Shown here piece by piece: positions 1-5,479 of a stretch of DNA of 5,479 bases. The position numbers were made by a program, and so were the translations under genes. The notes beneath the pieces are model-generated. The model was not told where the DNA came from. It worked only from the letters and a program-made list of their open reading frames with translations, and made no database searches. The stretch's first letter is position 1. Each line of letters begins with the position of its first letter. Source of the DNA: Rhodospirillaceae bacterium (GTDB taxonomy: Bacteria > Pseudomonadota > Alphaproteobacteria > UBA11073); NCBI GenBank assembly GCA_003536545.1, contig DPZW01000187.1:1-5479 (forward strand), written 5' to 3'.

Positions 1-990
1 ATCGGCGCGTTCGATCATGGTTTCCAGGGCTTCGCCATGCCGGTATTGCGCGACGCCAACCGAGATGGTGATTTGCCCGAGGTTTTGCTGGTTCACGCGG
101 TTGATGACTTCTTTATGCGCGACGGTGTTGCGCAAAATTTCGCCCACGCGGGCGGCGTTTTCAATCACGGTGTTGGGCAGGATAATGCCGAATTCTTCGC
201 CGCCGTAACGCGCGGCAGTATCTTGTCCTTTTAACGCGCGTTGAAAGGTTTGCGCGACGAGGCGAATAATCTGATCACCGGCCTGATGGCCGTGCGTGTC
301 GTTGAATTTTTTGAAGAAATCAATATCGACGAGGAGGAGGCACATCGGTTCGCCTTCACTCGTGGCTTCGGCCGCGGCCTGGAGGAGGCGCATGTCAAAT
401 GCCTTGCGGTTGAAAATGCCGGTCAGGCCATCGGTTAATGCTTCTTCGCGCACGCTGACCAGATCCTGTTTCAGCTCCACCAGCTCAGCCGAAGATTCCG
501 CGAGTTTTTTTTGCAAAGCTTCGTTTTGCGCCATCATGGCTTTGGCATCATTCACCAATTGTCCGACGATGGATTTAATGGCATCCGGTGCGGCGTTGCC
601 GTCCAGTTTTCCGGCAGCGTCGCCCAAGGTTGAATTGAACTGGCTGGTCTGGCTGCCGGCCTCGTTGATCATGCTCTGGACGTGGGTCAGGGTCTCCTGC
701 AGGCGGCTGTTGACCTTGGTCATGGTCTGGCCTTCGGCCAGCTTTTCATGTAAAAAGCTCTCATACAGCTGTTCGATTTCTTTGCTGCCCGTGGGCTTGG
801 AGCTTTTGGCCATGATGTCGATGGCACGGCTCAGCTCGGGGTTGGTTTGGCTGAAATAGGCGTACCAGACGGCAAAATTCTTTGGGGCAGGCGGAATCTG
901 CTGGGAAACCATCTTTTCAATGGCTTCCATGGCGATTTTATGGGCACTGTGGAATTCCAGCTCGGCCGGAGGTGCAGGTTGCGGCTTCAT
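1..990 (-). CDS. GGDEF diguanylate cyclase, C-terminus cut by window edge
   Basis: Probable diguanylate cyclase that condenses two GTP into the second messenger c-di-GMP. The 330 visible residues contain no signal peptide or membrane segment, so it is probably cytoplasmic. Residues 1-140 form a helical, family-specific N-terminal region (with NFAVWYAYF near 39-47), followed by a likely coiled coil at about 145-186. The GGDEF domain starts at DGLTGIFNR (187-195). It has the metal ligand D222 in DIDFFK, guanine-binding N230 and D239, and the active-site motif RYGGEEF with GGEEF at 263-267; these match PleD D327, N335, D344 and GGEEF. The frame is still open at base 1, after ISVGVAQY, so only the last few dozen residues should be missing. 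The inhibitory RxxD site reads K254-G-Q-D257, so canonical product inhibition may be weak. No Shine-Dalgarno precedes the ATG at 990, but a promoter-like pair lies just upstream. The gene is divergent from mlaA. The input signal is unknown; catalytic activity is inferred from intact motifs. Confidence 0.93.
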   Translation of the reverse strand, partial: MKPQPAPPAELEFHSAHKIAMEAIEKMVSQQIPPAPKNFAVWYAYFSQTNPELSRAIDIMAKSSKPTGSKEIEQLYESFLHEKLAEGQTMTKVNSRLQETLTHVQSMINEAGSQTSQFNSTLGDAAGKLDGNAAPDAIKSIVGQLVNDAKAMMAQNEALQKKLAESSAELVELKQDLVSVREEALTDGLTGIFNRKAFDMRLLQAAAEATSEGEPMCLLLVDIDFFKKFNDTHGHQAGDQIIRLVAQTFQRALKGQDTAARYGGEEFGIILPNTVIENAARVGEILRNTVAHKEVINRVNQQNLGQITISVGVAQYRHGEALETMIERAD

Positions 991-996
991 TAGCCC

Positions 997-1025
997 GTTA
1001 TAACGGCACTGTGGCAAAGGTACAA
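997..1025 (-). promoter_or_regulatory. candidate sigma70-type promoter of the GGDEF gene, leaderless geometry
   Basis: On the minus strand, TTGTAC (1025-1020) and TATAAC (1002-997) are separated by exactly 17 bp. The -10 matches TATAAT at five of six positions; the -35 is weak, matching only TTG. Counting 7 nt past the -10 puts the transcription start at about base 990, the A of the ATG, so the mRNA would have no 5' leader. This agrees with the absence of a Shine-Dalgarno. The -10 is inside a 12-bp perfect palindrome, CCGTTATAACGG (995-1006), which could bind a regulator. This is an inference from pattern and spacing only. Confidence 0.45.
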
Positions 1026-1064
1026 CGGGGGAAAAGAGCCTTAGGTCATTGAAATTTTTGGTTG

Positions 1065-1080
1065 TTTACCGACTTTTAAC
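1065..1080 (+). promoter_or_regulatory. possible CtrA-like box upstream of mlaA
   Basis: TTTA, seven bases, then TTAAC. This differs at one position from the alphaproteobacterial CtrA consensus TTAA-N7-TTAA(C). It lies in the 147-bp divergent spacer between the GGDEF gene and mlaA, 58-73 bp upstream of the chosen mlaA ATG, in the AT-rich patch where a promoter is expected. One degenerate site can occur by chance in AT-rich DNA, and nothing else in the window shows that the organism has CtrA. I found no convincing -35/-10 pair for mlaA; TTGAAA at 1049-1054 with TTTTAA at 1074-1079 is the best, with a 19-bp spacer. Confidence 0.2.
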
Positions 1081-1137
1081 GAATCCGCCCCTATGTTAAG
1101 AACAAGCAAGCAACCATTATTGATGAGACATAAAAAA

Positions 1138-1878
1138 ATGATGAAGACAATCAAACGCCTCTTGACCGTCGCTGTGTTGGCGACCGCGCTGACTGCGCCT
1201 GCCATGGCGGCAAGTGAAGAGATCTGGGATCCCCTGGAGCCTGTGAACCGTTACGTGTTTGCGTTCAACGAAGGCATGGATGTGGTTTTCATTCGTCCGC
1301 TTGCGGAAATTTATCGTTTCATTTTGCCGGATTTTGTTCTGGACAGACTGGAGCATGCATTCATCAATATCCGCGAACCTTTGGCGACGGTGAATTATGT
1401 TTTGCAGGGTGATCTGGATGAGGCATCTGACAGCCTGTTGCGTTTTGTGGTGAATTCCACGGTGGGCTTGGCCGGTATGTTTGACGTGATGGGCGGCCAG
1501 TCTGAAGATAAACTCACCGGTTTTGGTGATACTTTTGGTGTGTGGGGCGTTGGTTCTGGCCCATATCTGGTTCTGCCCTTGATCGGCCCCAGCAGCCTGC
1601 GGGATACCGTGGGTCTGGCGGCAGATTATTATGCAGACCCTGTGGGTATCGCGCTGCGCGACGACACATTTGGTGTGGATCACCCGGATACCATTTACAC
1701 TGGCATTCAATTGGCGAGGGGTTTTGACGCGCGTTCGCGTTTGATTAAACAGGTAGATGATTTACGCAGAAACTCTCTCGACTTCTATGCCACGGTTCGC
1801 AGTATTTATGCGCAACGCCGTGCGGCGAAGATTAACGGAACTTCAGGTGACGCGCCTGAAATTCCGGATTACAATTAA
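1138..1878 (+). CDS. mlaA: MlaA (VacJ) outer-membrane phospholipid transport protein
   Basis: Outer-membrane component of the Mla pathway, which removes mislocalised phospholipid from the outer leaflet and passes it to periplasmic MlaC. From the ATG at 1138 the product has 246 residues. It has a signal peptide with a basic start and hydrophobic core, ending in APAMA (about 20-24). The mature protein opens with the family signature DPLEPVNRYVFAFN (31-44), then NIREPLATVN, LLRFVVNSTVGLAGMFD and GVWGVGSGPYLVLPL (134-148) followed by IGPSSLRD, all typical of MlaA. There is no cysteine in the whole protein, so it has no lipobox; E. coli MlaA is a lipoprotein. The frame is open from ATGs at 1093 and 1123; I prefer 1138 (or 1141) because it gives a normal signal peptide and a weak GAGA lies about 9 nt upstream. 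mlaC follows after 16 nt, so co-transcription is likely. The family call is firm; the start is uncertain. Confidence 0.93.
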   Translation: MMKTIKRLLTVAVLATALTAPAMAASEEIWDPLEPVNRYVFAFNEGMDVVFIRPLAEIYRFILPDFVLDRLEHAFINIREPLATVNYVLQGDLDEASDSLLRFVVNSTVGLAGMFDVMGGQSEDKLTGFGDTFGVWGVGSGPYLVLPLIGPSSLRDTVGLAADYYADPVGIALRDDTFGVDHPDTIYTGIQLARGFDARSRLIKQVDDLRRNSLDFYATVRSIYAQRRAAKINGTSGDAPEIPDYN

Positions 1879-1884
1879 TCCTGT

Positions 1885-1889
1885 GAGGA
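1885..1889 (+). promoter_or_regulatory. ribosome binding site of mlaC
   Basis: GAGGA ends 5 nt before the ATG at 1895. It decides the mlaC start, since the open frame extends upstream to 1757 inside mlaA. It is the clearest Shine-Dalgarno in the window and belongs to an internal operon cistron, in contrast to the first cistrons (GGDEF gene, phoR, polA), which lack one. Confidence 0.75.
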
Positions 1890-1894
1890 AATCT

Positions 1895-2512
1895 ATGAAA
1901 CGTTTGACTGCAATTTTGCTGGTGGCATTGCTGTTGCCGGTTAGTGCGGCTTTGGCTGCTGTGCCACAGGAAAGTTATATCGATAAACTGGGCAAAGATG
2001 TTGTTGTGCTATTGGCTGACAAAGAAATGGCGGAGGCCAAGCGCAAAGCCGGTTTTAGCAAATTACTGACACAGAATTTTGATCTGAAAACGATTGGCCG
2101 TTTTGTATTGGGCCGCCATTGGCGTGATGCAAGTGATGCCCAGCGCAGCGAATACCAGAAGCTGTTTGAGAAAATGGTGGTGACGGTTTACACCCAGCGT
2201 TTCAGCGATTATTCCGGCCAGCAATTGGTGGTCACAGGTTCCGTGCCCGCCGAAGGCTCTCAGGATGTTTTCGTGAAATCCCAGATCCGCCAGGAAGGCG
2301 GACCGCCGGTTGCGGTGGAGTGGCGCGTACGTTCCGTAGGGAAAGGTTTTAAAATCGTAGACGCAGTGGTGGAGGGCGTTTCGATGTCCGTGACCCAGCG
2401 CAGTGATTTTGATGCGATTGTGGCACAGGGTGGCGTAGATGGTCTGATTGCGGAATTGAAAAACCGCACCGCTAATCCGGCAGCTGCGCCGGATGCTATT
2501 GCCAAGAAGTAA
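1895..2512 (+). CDS. mlaC: MlaC (Ttg2D family) periplasmic phospholipid-binding protein
   Basis: Periplasmic shuttle that carries phospholipid between outer-membrane MlaA and the inner-membrane MlaFEDB transporter. The product has 205 residues, about the usual family length. It opens with a signal peptide (MKRL, hydrophobic core, cleavage expected after ALA at residue 21). The mature domain has the MlaC/toluene-tolerance Ttg2D pattern: FSKLLTQNFDLKTIGRFVLG, then HWRDASDAQRSEYQKLF, a VYTQRFSDYSGQ segment, and the strand-rich half with VEWRVRSVGKGFKIVDAVVEG and a downstream SMSVTQRSDFDAIV. The last 15 or so residues are Ala/Pro-rich and probably disordered. A good ribosome binding site fixes the start. 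It lies 16 nt after mlaA and is followed by a terminator, so the operon seems to be only mlaA-mlaC here, with mlaFED elsewhere. Identity as MlaC is well supported by the fold signature together with the mlaA neighbour. Confidence 0.93.
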   Translation: MKRLTAILLVALLLPVSAALAAVPQESYIDKLGKDVVVLLADKEMAEAKRKAGFSKLLTQNFDLKTIGRFVLGRHWRDASDAQRSEYQKLFEKMVVTVYTQRFSDYSGQQLVVTGSVPAEGSQDVFVKSQIRQEGGPPVAVEWRVRSVGKGFKIVDAVVEGVSMSVTQRSDFDAIVAQGGVDGLIAELKNRTANPAAAPDAIAKK

Positions 2513-2534
2513 AAGAAAATTTTGAGATTAAGAT

Positions 2535-2560
2535 AAAGGCCGCGAAAGCGGCCTTTGTTT
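2535..2560 (+). terminator. intrinsic terminator after mlaC, probably bidirectional
   Basis: A perfect 9-bp stem, AAAGGCCGC (2535-2543) and GCGGCCTTT (2548-2556), closes on a GAAA tetraloop (2544-2547) and is followed by GTTTTATT. It starts 22 nt after the mlaC stop. On the opposite strand it begins 3 nt after the phoB stop, and the A-run at 2535-2537 supplies a short U-tract there. It can therefore end both convergent transcripts, though the plus direction has the better U-run. Confidence 0.85.
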
Positions 2561-3285
2561 TATTCGTCGCCCATCGTGCCGTGGACGTCGAGGGCATAGC
2601 CGGCTGAGCGCACGGTGCGGATCACATCCGGTTCGCCGCCTTCATTCAGGGCTACGCGCAGACGGCGGATATGCACATCCACGGTGCGGATTTCCACATA
2701 AACATCCTGGCCCCAAATCTGGTTGAGGAGCTGTTCGCGTGAGTAAACTTTGCCAGGATTTTGCATAAAGAGTTTCAGAATTTTATATTCGGTGGGCCCG
2801 ACGTGGATTTCACGGCTGCCGCGATGCACACGGAATTCGGCGGTATCCATTACGATATCGCCAACTTCAAGTTTTGCATCCAAACGCAGGTTGCCAACGC
2901 GGCGCAGCACTGCGCCCACGCGGGCGATAAGCTCTGCCGGCGAAAATGGTTTGGTCACATAATCATCTGCGCCAACATCCAGTGCACGCACTTTATCAGC
3001 TTCTTCGCCACGCGCAGTGACCATGACAATTGGAATCTGGCGGGTTTTTTCATTGCGGCGGAGCAGGCGGCAAGCCTCAACGCCTGAGAGCATTGGCATC
3101 ATCCAGTCGAGTAAAATCAGATTTGGCAAATGTTCCTTGGCCATCAAGATGCCTTCTTCGCCATCACGCGCGACCAAAGTCTGGTAATGCGCGGCCTCGA
3201 GGTTATAGCGCAGCAGCGTGATGATATCTTCTTCATCCTCAATGATGAGGATGGTGGGCTGAAGATCAGTCTTGTTTCGTTCCAT
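2560..3285 (-). CDS. phoB: PhoB-type phosphate regulon response regulator (OmpR family)
   Basis: Transcription factor of the phosphate-starvation response, phosphorylated by PhoR and binding pho boxes as a dimer. The product has 241 residues. The receiver domain covers about 11-125, with acidic pocket E16/D17, phosphoacceptor D60 in LLDWMMP, T90 in VTARGEEADK, switch Y109 and conserved K112 in TKPFSPAEL. The winged-helix DNA-binding domain covers about 138-236, with the recognition helix at 200-213 (RTVDVHIRRLRVAL) and wing RTVRSAGYAL. LLDWMMP and the TKPFSPAELIARVGAVLRR segment are typical of PhoB rather than other OmpR-family members. The ATG at 3285 has GAGG 10 nt upstream, a rather long spacing. 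phoR lies 88 bp upstream on the same strand, and a promoter-like pair in the gap suggests phoB can be transcribed separately as well as by read-through. No pho box was recognised upstream. Confidence 0.92.
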   Translation of the reverse strand: MERNKTDLQPTILIIEDEEDIITLLRYNLEAAHYQTLVARDGEEGILMAKEHLPNLILLDWMMPMLSGVEACRLLRRNEKTRQIPIVMVTARGEEADKVRALDVGADDYVTKPFSPAELIARVGAVLRRVGNLRLDAKLEVGDIVMDTAEFRVHRGSREIHVGPTEYKILKLFMQNPGKVYSREQLLNQIWGQDVYVEIRTVDVHIRRLRVALNEGGEPDVIRTVRSAGYALDVHGTMGDE

Positions 3286-3321
3286 TCTGGATTGGCCTCG
3301 ACTCGTGTGAATTAAAGGGGC

Positions 3322-3350
3322 ATTTTTTCGTTAAACCATAGGAAAGTCAA
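3322..3350 (-). promoter_or_regulatory. candidate phoB promoter
   Basis: On the minus strand, TTGACT (3350-3345, five of six to TTGACA) and AAAAAT (3327-3322, four of six to TATAAT) are separated by 17 bp. The predicted transcript would start near 3315 and have about a 30-nt leader that includes the GAGG before phoB. It occupies the 88-bp phoR-phoB spacer, which otherwise shows no gene or terminator. Read-through from phoR is also possible. Confidence 0.45.
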
Positions 3351-3373
3351 GGTCTTGCGGGTTGTTGCAAAGC

Positions 3374-4648
3374 TTATGCGGCTACGGTTTCTGCGGGAAA
3401 ATCATCAGATGCGACAGGCAAATAAACTGTAAATGTGGTGCCGCGCCCCAATTCACTGGTAATGCCAAGGCGGCCTCGGTGGCGATTCACGATATGCTTA
3501 ACGATGGCAAGGCCAAGACCTGTGCCGGGAATGCGGCGCGCCTTGGCTGTATCCGCGCGATAAAAACGTTCGGTGAGTTTCTCTAAATGCTCTTTGGGGA
3601 TGCCTTCACCCTGATCTGCCACGCTGATCACAACCACCTCGCGCGCTTTTCCGTCTGCATTGACACCATCATGTTGCACACCGGCTGTGATGGTGATTTC
3701 TGAATTTTCCTGGCCGTATTTTACAGCGTTTTCTACAAGGTTGGTCAGGGCCTGAATTAACTGATCCCAATCGCCGTTAATTTCCGGCAATTCACGCGGA
3801 GCTTCGACATTAATCGTAATACCCTTTTCTGCTGCGCGCAGTTCCATCGCCGCCCAAAGATTTCCTAAAAGTTTTATCAGATTCACGCGTTCAATCGGCG
3901 CACGGTGTTCTTCCACTTCGACGCGTGAAAGGGAAAGCAGGTCAGACACCAAGCGTGACATGCGCTGCGCCTGATCATGCATGATGCCCAGGAACCTGTC
4001 TGTGGACTCCCTATCATCCTTGGCCGGGCCGCGAATGGTCTCAATAAAACCAATCAGTGAAGCCAGTGGTGTTCGCAATTCATGACTGATATTGGCAATA
4101 AAATCGATGCGGGTTTCTTCGGAACGTTTGATAGCAGTTACATCATTCATCAAAATCATCACCGCTGGCCAATCATCGCCTTCGGGGGTTTCATTTACAT
4201 GATTGCTGAATGGTCCATCCCAAAAACGGCGGAACGGTGTGACCTCTGTCATATAAGTTCGGACAACGGGCCCGTTCCAGATAAATTCAATGGTGCGCGA
4301 AGCATCATTGCCGCTTTGCACATCGGTGATGGCATCCAATAATCCTTTGTCGCGCAAAAGACTGCTGACTTCCTGATTTAAAAGTTTAGCCCCCAGCAGG
4401 TCAAAGGCACTGCGGTTCGCGCGAATAATGCGAAGATCCTTGCTGAGCAGAATCAGCGGATCCGGCAAACTGTCCATAATGGTCTGCTCAATTTCAAGGC
4501 GTGTGAGCAGGCGTTGTTGTGCGCCCTGCAGGTGGTCTGTGCTGTCCGTTGCAGAGGCACGCAATTTTTCAAGCTCACGCGACTGCCGCAGCAGCATGAA
4601 GCCGGATGCCAGCAGGAGAATAATAACAACGACAAGAAGGGAAATCAT
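3374..4648 (-). CDS. phoR: PhoR-type phosphate regulon sensor histidine kinase
   Basis: Membrane-bound sensor kinase that phosphorylates PhoB when phosphate is scarce, normally under control of the Pst transporter and PhoU. The product has 424 residues. A single membrane segment spans about 2-20, followed by a charged helical linker (21-52), a PAS domain (about 53-172, beginning near IMDSLPDPLILL), and the dimerisation domain with phosphoacceptor H189 in SHELRTPL. The ATPase domain follows, with N box NLVENAVKYG (N307), G1 DQGEGIP (D345), F box ERFYRAD and G2 GTGLGLAI (375-382). A short hydrophilic loop rich in D, G and K (about 325-337) separates the N and G1 boxes. An in-frame stop at 4658-4660 with no start codon between fixes the ATG at 4648 as the first possible start. 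No Shine-Dalgarno is visible. E. coli PhoR has two membrane segments; this one has only one. The adjacent phoB supports the assignment over other HisKA kinases. Confidence 0.91.
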   Translation of the reverse strand: MISLLVVVIILLLASGFMLLRQSRELEKLRASATDSTDHLQGAQQRLLTRLEIEQTIMDSLPDPLILLSKDLRIIRANRSAFDLLGAKLLNQEVSSLLRDKGLLDAITDVQSGNDASRTIEFIWNGPVVRTYMTEVTPFRRFWDGPFSNHVNETPEGDDWPAVMILMNDVTAIKRSEETRIDFIANISHELRTPLASLIGFIETIRGPAKDDRESTDRFLGIMHDQAQRMSRLVSDLLSLSRVEVEEHRAPIERVNLIKLLGNLWAAMELRAAEKGITINVEAPRELPEINGDWDQLIQALTNLVENAVKYGQENSEITITAGVQHDGVNADGKAREVVVISVADQGEGIPKEHLEKLTERFYRADTAKARRIPGTGLGLAIVKHIVNRHRGRLGITSELGRGTTFTVYLPVASDDFPAETVAA

Positions 4649-4683
4649 CCACGATTCTTATCACGATGGCGGCTTATCGGGAA

Positions 4684-4712
4684 GTGACAAGCTGCGCCGT
4701 AGCCGCTAAAAC
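4684..4712 (+). promoter_or_regulatory. candidate polA promoter, leaderless geometry
   Basis: GTGACA (4684-4689, five of six to TTGACA) and TAAAAC (4707-4712, four of six to TATAAT) are separated by exactly 17 bp. The expected transcription start, 7-8 nt beyond the -10, is 4719-4720, that is the A of the polA ATG. The gene has no Shine-Dalgarno (the bases before the ATG are CATGCCCC), which fits a leaderless mRNA. The pair lies in the 71-bp spacer shared with the divergent phoR, for which I found no comparable promoter. Confidence 0.45.
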
Positions 4713-4719
4713 ATGCCCC

Positions 4720-5479
4720 ATGAATGCCAGTGCCAATCACGCAAATACGCTGTTTCTTGTCGATGCATCCGGGTTTATTTTTCGGGCGTTTCATGCATTG
4801 CCGATGCTGTCGCGCAAGGATGGTATACCCGTAAACGCCGTTTACGGATTTGTGAATATGCTGGTGAAATTGCGCAACGAATTCCATGCAGCAGATATCG
4901 CCGTGATTTTTGACGCCAAGCGTGAAAATTTCCGCAATAAAATTTATGCAGATTACAAAGCTAACCGCGGTGAAACGCCATCGGAACTTATTCCGCAGTT
5001 TCCTTTAATCCGGCAGGCAACGGAGGCTTATGGCTACCCTGTGCTGGAGCTGGAAGGTTATGAAGCAGATGATTTGATTGCGAGTTATGAAAAGGCTGCA
5101 TTGGCAGCAGGTCGTGAAGTGGTAATCGTTTCATCCGATAAAGATTTATTGCAGCTAATTAAGCCCGGTGTGCGGATGCTGGATCCCATTCGCTATGAAT
5201 TGATGGGTGCGGAAGCTGCGATTGCAAAATTCGGTGTGCCACCACATCAGGTGGTAGATGTTCAGGCATTGGCAGGGGATAGCACCGATAACGTGCCGGG
5301 CGTGCCGGGTATTGGCGTGAAGACGGGCGCGGAATTGATATTACAATACGGTGATCTGGAAACCCTGCTGTCGCGTGCTGGCGAAATTAAGCAAAATAAA
5401 CGTCGTGAAAATTTAATTGAGTTTGCGGAGCAGGCGCGGATTTCACGCCGGTTGGTAGAGTTGGCGCATGATGCGCCTT
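4720..5479 (+). CDS. polA: DNA polymerase I, N-terminal 5' nuclease domain (cut by window edge)
   Basis: DNA polymerase I, which removes RNA primers and fills gaps in Okazaki fragment maturation and excision repair. Only the first 253 codons are in the window, covering most of the 5'-3' flap nuclease domain; the polymerase part should follow. All nine carboxylates of the two-metal active site are present at a constant offset of +2 from E. coli: D15 (LVDASG), D65 (IFDAK), E115, D117 and D118 (EADD), D140 and D142 (SSDKD), and D187 and D190 (AGDSTDN). The helix-hairpin-helix PGVPGIGVKTG (193-203) and the substrate-contact segment FRNKIYADYKANR (71-83) are intact. The ATG at 4720 starts 10 residues before the first strand TLFLVD. 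A GTG at 4684 is in frame upstream but would overlap the proposed -35. A separate short 5' nuclease gene cannot be excluded because the end is missing, but the fit to PolA is strong. Confidence 0.95.
   Translation, partial: MNASANHANTLFLVDASGFIFRAFHALPMLSRKDGIPVNAVYGFVNMLVKLRNEFHAADIAVIFDAKRENFRNKIYADYKANRGETPSELIPQFPLIRQATEAYGYPVLELEGYEADDLIASYEKAALAAGREVVIVSSDKDLLQLIKPGVRMLDPIRYELMGAEAAIAKFGVPPHQVVDVQALAGDSTDNVPGVPGIGVKTGAELILQYGDLETLLSRAGEIKQNKRRENLIEFAEQARISRRLVELAHDAP

Noticed and set aside
331..390. GGAGGAGG runs on the plus strand that look like ribosome binding sites
   Set aside because: They are the reverse complement of consecutive Leu codons (CTC) in the GGDEF gene and no supported plus-strand gene follows.
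296..859. 187-codon plus-strand open frame opposite the GGDEF gene
   Set aside because: It lies wholly antisense to a well-supported coding frame with GGDEF motifs, shows no recognisable domain and is rich in Ser, Ala and Leu as expected of a shadow frame.
1117..1710. 197-codon minus-strand open frame opposite mlaA
   Set aside because: The plus strand here encodes MlaA with conserved signatures along the full length. The antisense translation is rich in His, Gln and Arg with no family resemblance.
4649..4719. Possible pho box before phoR (minus-strand CTTGTCAC) and a CTTATC direct repeat with 16-bp period (4657-4662, 4673-4678)
   Set aside because: The CTTGTCAC half-site has an extra T relative to CTGTCA and no second half-site at 11-bp spacing. 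The repeat units are only 6 bp, easily due to chance.
4713..4913. Short plus-strand frame starting at the ATG at 4713, and a minus-strand frame over 4645-4887
   Set aside because: Both overlap the first part of polA, whose frame carries all conserved nuclease residues. The short frames are rich in Cys and Arg and have no ribosome binding site.
1..5479. A previously undescribed system, mobile element, CRISPR array or RNA gene
   Set aside because: Six conserved housekeeping or regulatory genes fill nearly the whole window, spacers are at most 147 bp, and I saw no tRNA-like folds, spaced repeats, transposase motifs or unassigned genes.

Overview
The window looks like ordinary chromosomal core sequence from a Gram-negative bacterium, most likely an alphaproteobacterium of moderate GC content. 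The Gram-negative call rests on two genes of the Mla outer-membrane lipid transport pathway. The alphaproteobacterial call is an inference from the PleD-like GGEEF protein, the Cys-less MlaA and the apparent use of leaderless starts; no rRNA or other phylogenetic marker is present to settle it. Six protein genes fill almost the whole window, and two of them are cut by its edges.

Layout. On the minus strand, 1-990 is the N-terminal part of a GGDEF diguanylate cyclase whose last residues lie outside the window. A 147-bp divergent spacer separates it from a plus-strand pair, mlaA (1138-1878) and mlaC (1895-2512), 16 nt apart and probably one operon. A strong hairpin terminator at 2535-2560 ends this pair and sits directly against the stop codon of the convergent phoB (2560-3285, minus). 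Upstream of phoB on the same strand is phoR (3374-4648, minus), with an 88-bp gap that holds a plausible phoB promoter. A 71-bp divergent spacer then leads to polA (4720 to the window end, plus), represented by its 5' nuclease domain.

How the genes work together. MlaA (outer membrane) and MlaC (periplasm) act in sequence: MlaA removes mislocalised phospholipid from the outer leaflet and MlaC carries it to the inner-membrane MlaFEDB complex, which is not encoded here. PhoR and PhoB form the phosphate-starvation two-component system; the pst/phoU genes that often accompany them are not between or next to them here. The cyclase makes c-di-GMP and polA serves DNA repair and Okazaki fragment processing; neither has an evident functional tie to its neighbours.

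No mobile element, CRISPR array, tRNA or rRNA, or unknown multi-gene system was found. The most interesting observations are small: promoter-like elements that would start transcription on the ATG of two genes lacking a Shine-Dalgarno sequence (cyclase and polA), a changed c-di-GMP inhibitory site, an MlaA without a lipobox cysteine, and a PhoR with one membrane segment.
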